A program made the position numbers and the translations under genes. A DNA stretch of 63,513 bases from Arenibacter sp. F20364 (GTDB lineage Bacteria; Bacteroidota; Bacteroidia; Flavobacteriales; Flavobacteriaceae): contig NZ_JALKBD010000030.1 of the NCBI RefSeq assembly GCF_023015905.1, positions 1 to 63,513 on the forward strand. The letters run 5' to 3'. Shown piece after piece: positions 56,429 to 63,513 of the stretch. Position 1 is the stretch's first letter, and every line of letters starts with the position of its first letter. Below the pieces are notes generated by a model, which did no database searches, was not told where the DNA came from, and was given only the letters and a program-made list of their open reading frames with translations.

Positions 56429-56968
56429 ATGGAAACAGAAAAGAAGATTTTGAGAATACCTTTAAGAATTGCTATTTCCCTACTTATTATTGGCTTTATT
56501 TGTAAAGTTCTACATTTTACGACTATCGCAAATCCTATCATATTAATAGCCCTTATGGCCATTGGCGTATTATACGGCCTGCGATTTTTGAAAAAAACCA
56601 AAAAAGGCTTTCTGGAATACAACAAATTAATTCTGGTTGCTTCTTGGTCCTTAAACGGAATTTTCAAAATTCTTGATATCTCCCACAATGATTTTTTTCA
56701 GGTAATAGGCAGTGTGGCCTTTATTATCTGGATCATCATGGAAGGCACAACATATCTTATAGATGATAAGGACGACAATAGAAGTGATATTGCCTATTTT
56801 ATGTGGAACACCATGATGATCATTGGCATATTGGCCATCATCATTGGTAGTCTGACGAAAATATTGGAATGGGAATATGCTACCCCTACCCTTATTACAG
56901 GATTTGTTCTTGTTGCTGCATACGTCTTAAAGGACCTACTGGTACAGAGCCTTCAAAAAAAGGAATAA
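56429..56968 (+). CDS. GldL-like membrane protein with three repeated K-x-L motifs
   Basis: 179 residues, about six transmembrane helices in three hairpins. Each hairpin carries a similar motif: GFICKVLHF (K26, H29), NGIFKILDI (K80, D83) and GSLTKILEW (K144, E147). The motif resembles the first helix of GldL, the proton-powered motor of gliding and type IX secretion, but GldL has one copy and a long cytoplasmic tail that is missing here. Charged residues within helices suggest ion movement or helix packing. It follows the nuclease-fold gene by 95 bp, across a possible hairpin (56377-56407). Confidence 0.55.
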   Translation: METEKKILRIPLRIAISLLIIGFICKVLHFTTIANPIILIALMAIGVLYGLRFLKKTKKGFLEYNKLILVASWSLNGIFKILDISHNDFFQVIGSVAFIIWIIMEGTTYLIDDKDDNRSDIAYFMWNTMMIIGILAIIIGSLTKILEWEYATPTLITGFVLVAAYVLKDLLVQSLQKKE

Positions 56969-57208
56969 CAAGATTCTTTCCTTGTAATCTTTCTGTCTTT
57001 CTTAATATAATTACCATTAGGGGGATCTTTCAAGAATGTTATTTGGTAATTGGTAAAAGATTGAATAGTCTATCCCACAGTCAGTGCATCGCCCAAATGC
57101 CTGGCATTCATGATACCTATAAAAAAGCAATAGACCAACTCCAAGGCCTAGTATATTTTCATGGCAATTTCAAATTTTTGTAGTATTTTCTACCTCTAAA
57201 TTAAAACC

Positions 57209-58297
57209 ATGGAAAAACCAAGACGAATTTTTATTCAAAAGGCGGGATTAATTGCAGCAGCTAGCGCGTTTACTCCCCAAATTTTACTATCCTCAACTCG
57301 GTCACAAAAGAAAAAATTAGGGGTAGCCCTCGTTGGATTAGGTTATTATAGTACCGATCTTCTTGCCCCTGCCCTGCAATTGACCAACAATTGTGAATTA
57401 AGGGGAATTGTTACGGGCAGTCCTGAAAAAATTCCAGTATGGAAAGAAAAATATGGTATAAAGGACAAGAACGTCTACAATTACAAAAATTTTGATACCA
57501 TTGCGAATAACCCGGACATAGATGTTGTTTATGTGGTGCTGCCTCCTTCCATGCATGCGGAGTATACTATAAGGGCGGCCAAGGCAGGTAAGCATGTTTG
57601 GTGCGAGAAACCAATGGCACCCTCTGTTGCCGATTGTGAGGCCATGATCAAGGCCTGTAAGGATAATAAAGTTAAACTGGCTATTGGCTACCGTTGTCAG
57701 CACGACCCCAATATTCAGGCGTATATGAAAGTAGGCAAGGAAAGGCCCTTTGGGAAGGTGAAAATGGTGACTTCCGCAGCGGGATATTTTGACGGGCGTA
57801 CCAACCATTGGAAGCAAAATAAAAAATTAGGAGGTGGTGCCATGGGCGATATGGGCGTCTATGCCCTACAAGGTGCCCGCTTGGCCACTGGGGAAGAGCC
57901 TATTTCCGTAATGGCGAAGGCCTCCACTACCCGACCCGAAATTTATCACGAAGTAGAGGAAACCATGATGTTTCTATTGGAATTTCCCAGTGGTGCGTTG
58001 GCATCCTGCCATACAAGTTTTGGCATCAATATGAACCACCTTCAGGTAAACTACGAAAAAGGCTGGTTAAAAATGGAGCCCCACTCCTCCTATAATGGTA
58101 ATAACGGAAGTATGTCCGATGGTACTATCATTAAATTTCCCATCCCCAACCAGCAAGCAAAACAAATGGATGAAGATGCTATGGCCATTATGGAGGGGAC
58201 AGATTTGATCGTTCCTGGGGAAGAAGGGCTTAGGGATATTCGTGTTGTTGAGGCTATTTACAAGTCCGCCGCACAGAATTGTGTGGTGAAATTGTAG
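57209..58297 (+). CDS. Exported Gfo/Idh/MocA-family oxidoreductase
   Basis: 362-residue NAD(P)-dependent sugar oxidoreductase. An N-terminal signal-like segment with Arg pair (RRIFIQKAGLIAAASAF) resembles a Tat signal. Rossmann motif VALVGLGYYST, then KHVWCEKPMAPSVADCE with the catalytic Lys of the EKP motif, and GGGAMGDMGVYALQGARL with the Asp/His-region typical of glucose-fructose oxidoreductase. Many flavobacterial relatives act on sugar derivatives in the periplasm. It is monocistronic. Confidence 0.88.
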   Translation: MEKPRRIFIQKAGLIAAASAFTPQILLSSTRSQKKKLGVALVGLGYYSTDLLAPALQLTNNCELRGIVTGSPEKIPVWKEKYGIKDKNVYNYKNFDTIANNPDIDVVYVVLPPSMHAEYTIRAAKAGKHVWCEKPMAPSVADCEAMIKACKDNKVKLAIGYRCQHDPNIQAYMKVGKERPFGKVKMVTSAAGYFDGRTNHWKQNKKLGGGAMGDMGVYALQGARLATGEEPISVMAKASTTRPEIYHEVEETMMFLLEFPSGALASCHTSFGINMNHLQVNYEKGWLKMEPHSSYNGNNGSMSDGTIIKFPIPNQQAKQMDEDAMAIMEGTDLIVPGEEGLRDIRVVEAIYKSAAQNCVVKL

Positions 58298-59050
58298 GTT
58301 TCGGACTAGGAAATTATCGGTAAACTGTTAGGTTCCATGGTTTTGCCGTTTTGTAGGATTTTACTTTCATAGATGATTTTGACCCTTTATCCGAATTGGG
58401 GTCAAGTCATCGAATTTTTGTTCCATACGTGGGGACGAAAATCCTTTTCCTTTGATTTCGGGGTTTTATATACAAACCCAATCTTATGAAGGAAAATACT
58501 ACACTAAACGATTTTTTATTTTATCTCTTTTGTGCCTTTTGCATTGCATGGGCCATTTATGTGCTAACCTCTTAGTACAGCCTAGGCCACATAGAGAATA
58601 ATAATATTGGTTATCCATGTCTTATGGGTATGGTATGGCCATGCTTCTCGGTATGAAATTTTTTTCAGGATAACCCACTTGTATTTAAGTTGCCTATTCT
58701 TTTAATGGACAGGGACTTGAAACTGTGCTTGGCTGGAATAAAAAGTTGTGTTTTTATCTTGTCCGAATTTGATAATCCATAAAGCCTAAATCTCCTTTTG
58801 GCAGTTGGTGCCAATTAAAATGCCTTGTATAGATAAAGATAAAATACCATTGTTCAAAATAAGATTTTGACTCTTTTTTTGAAAAAAATATTCTGGATAT
58901 CAAGGATTTAGTATCTTAGGACTGTAACCACCTTGCTGTATTAAATCAGCACCTGGTCTATGGTCCATTTGCTGATGCCTATTTTTATATACTTGCATTA
59001 CAACGTTTTTCTAGGTGTTGCATCTACCATAGCATATTGAATTGAAAATT
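58298..59050. other. Long intergenic region with one possible micro-ORF
   Basis: 753 bp between the oxidoreductase and SGNH genes. It holds an inverted repeat TTGACCC/GGGTCAA (58379-58405) and the 29-codon membrane-protein-like frame at 58486. No other gene is seen. Confidence 0.45.
58486..58575 (+). CDS. Possible 29-aa single-helix membrane microprotein
   Basis: An ATG frame reading MKENTTLNDFLFYLFCAF and ending WAIYVLTS. It has a polar head, then about 19 hydrophobic and aromatic residues, then a short tail, the layout of small membrane regulators. It lies alone in the 745-bp gap. No family recognised. Confidence 0.35.
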   Translation: MKENTTLNDFLFYLFCAFCIAWAIYVLTS

Positions 59051-60355
59051 ATGGATAGACGAAAATTTATTAAATCAAATGTTATAACTGGAATTGCGGC
59101 AGGTGGAGCATCCCTATTCCCCGATTTTCTATTTGGCAAGACATTGCCCCTTGAGAAAAAATCCTATGCTGAATATTTAAGAAATAGTGCTGTTCCAAAA
59201 GAAGAACTGGATATTTTTCTGAACGAAAATAGTTGGGCCCAGTTCGATCCAGAGGTGGGGTATATTTTGGGCAACTATATGCCCCATGATGGTATTGATA
59301 ATAGCTATACTTTGTCGACCGTTATGAAGGATGGTAAAAGGACCAATAGGATCTATGCCGATAAGCCTTGCAGGATCAATACTTATGGCAATAGTTTTAC
59401 CCATTGCCATCAGGTAAGCGATGCGGAAACTTGGCAGGAGTATCTTGCCGGTCACCTGGGAGAACCCATTCAGAATTTTGGTATGGGAGGCTTTGGGGTA
59501 TATCAAGCGTATAGGAGGCTTTTGAGACGCGAAAAAGAGGATAAGGATTCCAAGTATGTAATTTTATATATGTGGGGAGATGATTATGTGAGAAGTGTTT
59601 TTAGATGCCGATATGCTACCTATTACACCCGTTGGAACGATTATGGTGGATATATGTTCCATGGTAATTTCTGGGCCAATATTGAAATGGATACCACTAC
59701 GGGAAAACTTGTAGAAAAAGAAAATCGAGTTGCGACCAAGGAGGCCATGTACAATATGTCGGACCCCGAATTCATGTACGAGAACCTGAAAGATGATCTA
59801 ATGGTACAGCTGTATCTGCTCAGTTATGACATGGTAAATTCTGATCTTGATATGGAAGGGCTAAAGAGGCTTGCCGATATTTTGGAGTTGCCAGAGGTAG
59901 ATTTTTCTAGTCCTGAAAAAATGAAGGCCACTGCCACGGTTTTAAAAAATAAATACTCTTTTGAGGCTACAAAATATATTTTAAAAAAGACCAATGATTT
60001 TTGCTCCGAGAATGGTAAAGAACTATTGCTGGTTCATTTTGATCCTACCAATGTGTTTAAGGAAATGGTAAAGGGCAATAAGCGTTATGATCAGGAAATG
60101 GTAGATTTCATTCAAAATAGCGGTTATTCCTTTTTTGATATGAATGAAGTGCATCTCAAAGATTTCAAAAAATTCAATCTTAGTCTCGATGAATATATGG
60201 ACAGGTATTTTATAGGTCATTACACCCCTGCCGGAAATCATTTTTTTGCCTACTCCATCAAGGATACCATAGTGGATTGGCTAGATCCCAAACCAATTAC
60301 CTATCAGCAAAATGATAGTAAGTTGATCAGATTTCAGGGGTATTTGCCCAAATAG
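59051..60355 (+). CDS. Exported SGNH/GDSL-type hydrolase-like protein
   Basis: 434 residues from ATG at 59051 (a TTG three codons earlier is less likely). Signal with paired Arg (DRRKFIKSNVITGIAAGGAS). Block I is INTYGNSFTHCHQ, with candidate nucleophile S115. Block II is QNFGMGGFGVYQAYRR, and the His of the last block is in GHYTPAGNHFF. Probable ester hydrolase acting outside the cytoplasm, perhaps on polysaccharide acetyl groups. Not operonic. Confidence 0.7.
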   Translation: MDRRKFIKSNVITGIAAGGASLFPDFLFGKTLPLEKKSYAEYLRNSAVPKEELDIFLNENSWAQFDPEVGYILGNYMPHDGIDNSYTLSTVMKDGKRTNRIYADKPCRINTYGNSFTHCHQVSDAETWQEYLAGHLGEPIQNFGMGGFGVYQAYRRLLRREKEDKDSKYVILYMWGDDYVRSVFRCRYATYYTRWNDYGGYMFHGNFWANIEMDTTTGKLVEKENRVATKEAMYNMSDPEFMYENLKDDLMVQLYLLSYDMVNSDLDMEGLKRLADILELPEVDFSSPEKMKATATVLKNKYSFEATKYILKKTNDFCSENGKELLLVHFDPTNVFKEMVKGNKRYDQEMVDFIQNSGYSFFDMNEVHLKDFKKFNLSLDEYMDRYFIGHYTPAGNHFFAYSIKDTIVDWLDPKPITYQQNDSKLIRFQGYLPK

Positions 60356-60469
60356 TACTTTGTGTAAGACAACTAGACCGTACTGCACGCCAGTATGCAC
60401 GGCAATGGCATGGTACATAGGCACTCCCACTTTCTTTGGCTAGGGTATGAAGGCGTTTGTCATATCTGG

Positions 60470-61297
60470 CTAATGCTGCAGTTTCATAAATTCGTTGGCA
60501 TATCTTTCGCCCATAAGTCGTTGTGCCTCAGAATTAAAGTGCACTTTGTCACCTTTATGCTTTAGGTCAGAGGTAGAGATTATCCCAGCATTTGGATCTG
60601 TGGATACATAGTATTTTATGTGGTCATTGATTTTTGACCACAAGGCATTGGTAGCATAACTGCCCAATTGCCCTATTACAACTGTTGTTTCTTGGTTCCC
60701 AATTATCTTTCTGAATTGATAGAACAGCTCCGATAATTTGATTTGGTACAATGGTGCTTCCTTGGTTTTGGCATCACTTTCGCCCTGATGCCAAAGAATC
60801 CCTTTTACCGTGCCGTATTGCATACCCAATTCCGTCATTCTTTTGAAATTGGAGAATAGTTTAACCTCTCTATGGATAGAATCGTTTAACCATTGTGAAA
60901 TGGAGCTCCCCCCTACCGCAGTGGGAATTAATAGCACCGAAATACTGTCCGGAATGTGCTGGGTCAAGGCCTTACCGAATGCAAGTCCGCTATCCAAGCC
61001 TGCCATAGAGGGTTCGTAAAAATGTAGTGGCTCTTTGGCAAATATCATTTTGCCCTGCTTGTTTATGGTATATACTCTTTTGTCGGGAACGGTATCCTGG
61101 GGCTCCACCAGGCCTCGACCAGCCATATTGGATTGTCCGGCAAGTATAAAAACCCATAAATTCTCTTTATTTGGAATATTTTCGACAGACACTTCTGTCT
61201 TGGGAAAAAATTGTGTCCGTTTGTCCTTGTTCTGGCCCTTGCACCAAAATATTATTGAAAAAAGGAGTACGCTTAAAAGAATCTTCTTAGAGGTCAT
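60470..61297 (-). CDS. Exported SASA-domain carbohydrate esterase (sialate O-acetylesterase-like)
   Basis: 275 residues. Signal peptide (about 1-21) and a single SASA/CE6-like SGNH domain: ILAGQSNMAGRG with nucleophile S56, IPTAVGGSSISQW, ILWHQGESDAK, and HFNSEAQRLMGERYA as the Asp/His block end. Expected to remove acetyl groups from glycans. It is convergent with the other SGNH gene. Confidence 0.85.
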   Translation of the reverse strand: MTSKKILLSVLLFSIIFWCKGQNKDKRTQFFPKTEVSVENIPNKENLWVFILAGQSNMAGRGLVEPQDTVPDKRVYTINKQGKMIFAKEPLHFYEPSMAGLDSGLAFGKALTQHIPDSISVLLIPTAVGGSSISQWLNDSIHREVKLFSNFKRMTELGMQYGTVKGILWHQGESDAKTKEAPLYQIKLSELFYQFRKIIGNQETTVVIGQLGSYATNALWSKINDHIKYYVSTDPNAGIISTSDLKHKGDKVHFNSEAQRLMGERYANEFMKLQH

Positions 61298-61894
61298 ATG
61301 TATTTTTTTTATGATGTTGGTTGAATCATTATTGGTTAATAAGTAAACTACCTACAAGATATTGATTTAAATGGGTCTGTTGACTCCACGTATATTTTTT
61401 TCATATTGATTGAGTTTTTTAGATGATTTTTTTGCTGTGATCAACATTGCTATAATCTTCCGCTTTAAACCAATAATAAAAAAATTCTTGAAACTGATTA
61501 TCCCCTAGTCAAGCCACAGCGGTACCAGCCCAACATTGGTCATTCTGGCGGGTTTCGCTAGTTTCATTATGACAGAGGTGGCCAAAAACCGAAATTTTAT
61601 ATTTTACCTCACCCGGAACTGCTGAAAAGGCAGTCCCGACCCTGCCTACCGGCAAGGCAGACTGTCCCAAGGAGAGGTAAATTAGTAACCCCGATGTAAG
61701 GATCGGAGAATCTTTAAATTATAAGTACTGCAGCTGTGACCTGCTGGTGATACCTATTTGTCATATCTAGGATCAAAACATAGAGTTGATAGTGTTAAAA
61801 AAATAAATCTGCATAAGAATTTGGGCATTTCATCCGTTATTTAAGTATATCATCCTATATTTAGCGAGTAATTCATAAAAAAAAGTCACCCCTT
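61298..61894. other. Divergent intergenic region with a GC-rich repeat
   Basis: 597 bp between the esterase and the serine hydrolase. The only structured element is the repeat at 61631-61664. The rest is AT-rich; no gene is seen. Confidence 0.45.
61631..61664. repeat. GC-rich REP-like hairpin, copy 3
   Basis: Nested inverted repeat: inner CTGCC/GGCAG (61642-61646 with 61656-61660) and outer CAGT/ACTG (61631-61634 with 61661-61664). It shares the CTGCC...GGCAG core with the elements at 29.5-29.6 kb and 44.4 kb. Confidence 0.55.
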
Positions 61895-63205
61895 ATGCGG
61901 AGAAGCAAAATCTTAATTGGAATTTCTCTTTTAATCCTTTCGCTTGTTGTCCTTGTTTTAAATGCTTTTATGTCGATACCCGATCCAGGGCCCAAAGTGG
62001 CCGTTTCCAGTATTGATCATTTAAGGGAAGCTTTGGCCACCAAAGAGGCGCTTCTTTACAAGAAACGTCAAGAGGAATTGAGGGTCGCCATTAATTCCTA
62101 TTTTGACAAAGCCATCGCAGCTGGGGATATCGTGGGTGCAGGAGTGAGTATAGTTCAAAAAGATTCCGTTATAATTTCTGATGGCTATGGTAAAAGGAAC
62201 ATCAATCGCGATGAGCGAGTTGATGGTGGGACTATTTTTCGACTCGGATCGCTTTCCAAGGGATTTGCCGGGGTATTGGCCGCCGAACTAAAGGATGAGG
62301 GCAAACTACATTGGGAAGATAAGGTAAGTGATTTTATTCCGGAATTTAGGTTTGGCGACAGGAACAATACCAGTATGATTACCCTTGCCAATATTTTATC
62401 GCACACCTCAGGAACGCCATACCATAGTTATACCAATCTTGTGGAGGCCGGACTGCCCCTGCAGGATATAGCGCAACGCTTTAAGGAAGTTACTCCGATA
62501 AGTGAACCCGGACTTATGTACAGTTACCAAAATGCCATGTTTGCACTTTGTGGGGAAATGATCCATAAAGCAACCGGACAGGATATAAGTGAAGTCCTGG
62601 CCAATACCTTTTTTGATCCATTGGGCATGTGTTCCACTACTATGGATTATGAAACCTTGGCGCATATGGAAAATGTAGCCATGCCACATTCCAAAAGAAG
62701 AAACGGATGGAGAACATTACCGCTTTCAAATAATTATTACAACGCCATTGCAGCGGGTGGAATTAGTGCCAGTTCTGTTGACATGGCCAAATGGATGCGA
62801 TTTTTACTGGGTCACAACCCGGAATTGATGAGCAAATCCGCTCTAGCTGAGACTTTTGCCCCGTTTATAGAAATTAAGGGGGAAAGCAAGTATTACCAAC
62901 GTTGGCCTGGACATACAAGCTCCTATTATGGCTATGGATGGAGAATACATAAATTCAAGGAGAACGATTCCCAAAAGGAAAAGACCATATGGCACCATGG
63001 AGGAAGTGTCAATAACTACAGAAATGAAATTGCCCTTTATCCGGAAGCAGATCTGGGTATTTGTGTGCTGTTGAGCAACAATAGTAGAATTGCAAGAACG
63101 GTAATCCCTGACCTATACGAAATAGTAAAGGATATTTATGGCCAAACTACACCTGGAATTCCGGTAAACAAGGAAAACGACCTAGTACAACTGCATTTGG
63201 AGTAA
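61895..63205 (+). CDS. Beta-lactamase-family serine hydrolase (class C/PBP4*-like)
   Basis: 436 residues with an N-terminal membrane anchor or signal (about 6-26). Catalytic motifs: SxxK at S119-K122 in RLGSLSKGF, YxN at Y211-N213 in YSYQNA, and HHGGS as the KTG-like third motif. LSHTSGTPYHS and AAGGISASSVDMAKWM are typical of class C-type esterases and D-aminopeptidases. More likely a peptidase or esterase than an antibiotic-inactivating enzyme. Confidence 0.88.
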   Translation: MRRSKILIGISLLILSLVVLVLNAFMSIPDPGPKVAVSSIDHLREALATKEALLYKKRQEELRVAINSYFDKAIAAGDIVGAGVSIVQKDSVIISDGYGKRNINRDERVDGGTIFRLGSLSKGFAGVLAAELKDEGKLHWEDKVSDFIPEFRFGDRNNTSMITLANILSHTSGTPYHSYTNLVEAGLPLQDIAQRFKEVTPISEPGLMYSYQNAMFALCGEMIHKATGQDISEVLANTFFDPLGMCSTTMDYETLAHMENVAMPHSKRRNGWRTLPLSNNYYNAIAAGGISASSVDMAKWMRFLLGHNPELMSKSALAETFAPFIEIKGESKYYQRWPGHTSSYYGYGWRIHKFKENDSQKEKTIWHHGGSVNNYRNEIALYPEADLGICVLLSNNSRIARTVIPDLYEIVKDIYGQTTPGIPVNKENDLVQLHLE

Positions 63206-63513
63206 GCTGTTCAAAGTCGGAAGTTCAAAGTTTAATGTTCGCTGCGCGAAGTCTCCAGACTTCGTGCTTCAAAAACTTCTGTAAAAAATCCATTCGCCAT
63301 TCTGTATATCATTATGCTGTAAAATACAAAATGATATATAATATACCTACTCCCCAAAAACCACCATATCTATTTATGTATAGGAGTTAGGGGAATATTG
63401 GGTTGATTTTGTATCTTGACCTTTAATTACACATATATATGTGTTGAACTAAACCTTCGGTAACCTTTTCAGCTAGATTTCGTAAATTATATGGATTAAT
63501 CTAAATCTAAAAT
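63206..63513. other. Right-end intergenic sequence with repeats
   Basis: 308 bp after the serine hydrolase stop. It opens with the repeat cluster at 63209-63264; the remainder is AT-rich, and no gene starts before the window ends. Confidence 0.45.
63209..63264. repeat. Direct-repeat and palindrome cluster
   Basis: GTTCAAAGT occurs twice, 14 bp apart (63209 and 63223). It is followed by a perfect palindrome CGAAGTCT/AGACTTCG with a 2-base centre (63247-63264). It lies 4 bp past the hydrolase stop and may act as a 3' end structure or be a dispersed repeat. Confidence 0.55.

Noticed and set aside
56869..57183. 104-codon frame overlapping the GldL-like gene
   Set aside because: Its first 100 bp are inside the GldL-like gene and the rest is intergenic; the GldL-like frame has clear membrane-protein periodicity instead.
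1..63513. tRNA, rRNA, CRISPR, integrase or transposase genes
   Set aside because: I found no tRNA-like cloverleaf, regular spaced repeats or mobile-element protein; the only repeats are short palindromes and the three-unit array.

Overview
The window is an AT-rich chromosomal segment from a member of the Bacteroidota, most likely a marine Flavobacteriaceae. The evidence is a PorP/SprF-type outer-membrane protein, menaquinone (not ubiquinone) biosynthesis genes, Bacteroidota -7 boxes of the form TAnnTTTG before several operons, almost no Shine-Dalgarno sequences, and flavobacterial families such as DUF2853, LeuA2 and GldL-like proteins. I see no rRNA, tRNA, CRISPR array, transposase or phage gene.

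Layout. 0-6.7 kb: a truncated haemoglobin, a PD40-repeat protein paired with a PorP/SprF protein that carries a C-terminal SPOR-like domain, a possible 51-residue protein, a LuxR-type response regulator with Glu at the phospho-acceptor position, and a convergent LytTR response regulator. 6.7-13 kb (minus strand): menaquinone genes menI-menF-menD, then DUF2853, CvfB-like, SPOR-like and menA. 13-16.4 kb: small enzymes (esterase, GNAT acetyltransferase, VOC/PhnB, DUF1801) and a secreted YD-repeat-like protein. 17-24.4 kb (plus): a LytTR regulator and a heavy-metal efflux operon (His-rich small protein, CusA-type pump fused to a TolC-like domain, adaptor), then an NTF2-like lipoprotein. 24.4-29.3 kb (minus): a complete four-gene trans-4-hydroxy-L-proline to 2-oxoglutarate catabolic operon. 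29.8-31.3 kb: a secreted M28 peptidase. 31.7-36.6 kb (plus): leuC-leuD-leuA2-leuB. 36.7-42.9 kb: an MFS exporter, a FIST sensor protein overlapping a hybrid histidine kinase, and a GapN-type dehydrogenase. 43-50.6 kb (minus): ilvD-ilvB-(O-methyltransferase)-ilvN-ilvC-ilvA. 51-55.7 kb (minus): DUF2891 lipoprotein, NRAMP transporter and 5-oxoprolinase subunits PxpA, PxpB and PxpC. 55.9-63.2 kb: a less typical region with a zinc-finger/Vsr-like nuclease-fold protein, a triple-repeat GldL-like membrane protein, a Gfo/Idh/MocA oxidoreductase, two SGNH-type esterases and a beta-lactamase-family hydrolase.

How the genes work together. The leu and ilv operons supply branched-chain amino acids. The hydroxyproline and 5-oxoproline operons, with the M28 peptidase, point to feeding on protein or peptide breakdown products. 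The men genes feed the respiratory quinone pool, although menB, menC and menE are not in this window. The most unusual signals are: the PorP-SPOR protein beside a PD40 protein without an OmpA domain; the Glu-substituted receiver; a three-unit direct-repeat array (about 19-20 bp period) in front of the zinc-finger nuclease-fold gene; and a GapN-type enzyme with its catalytic Glu displaced.
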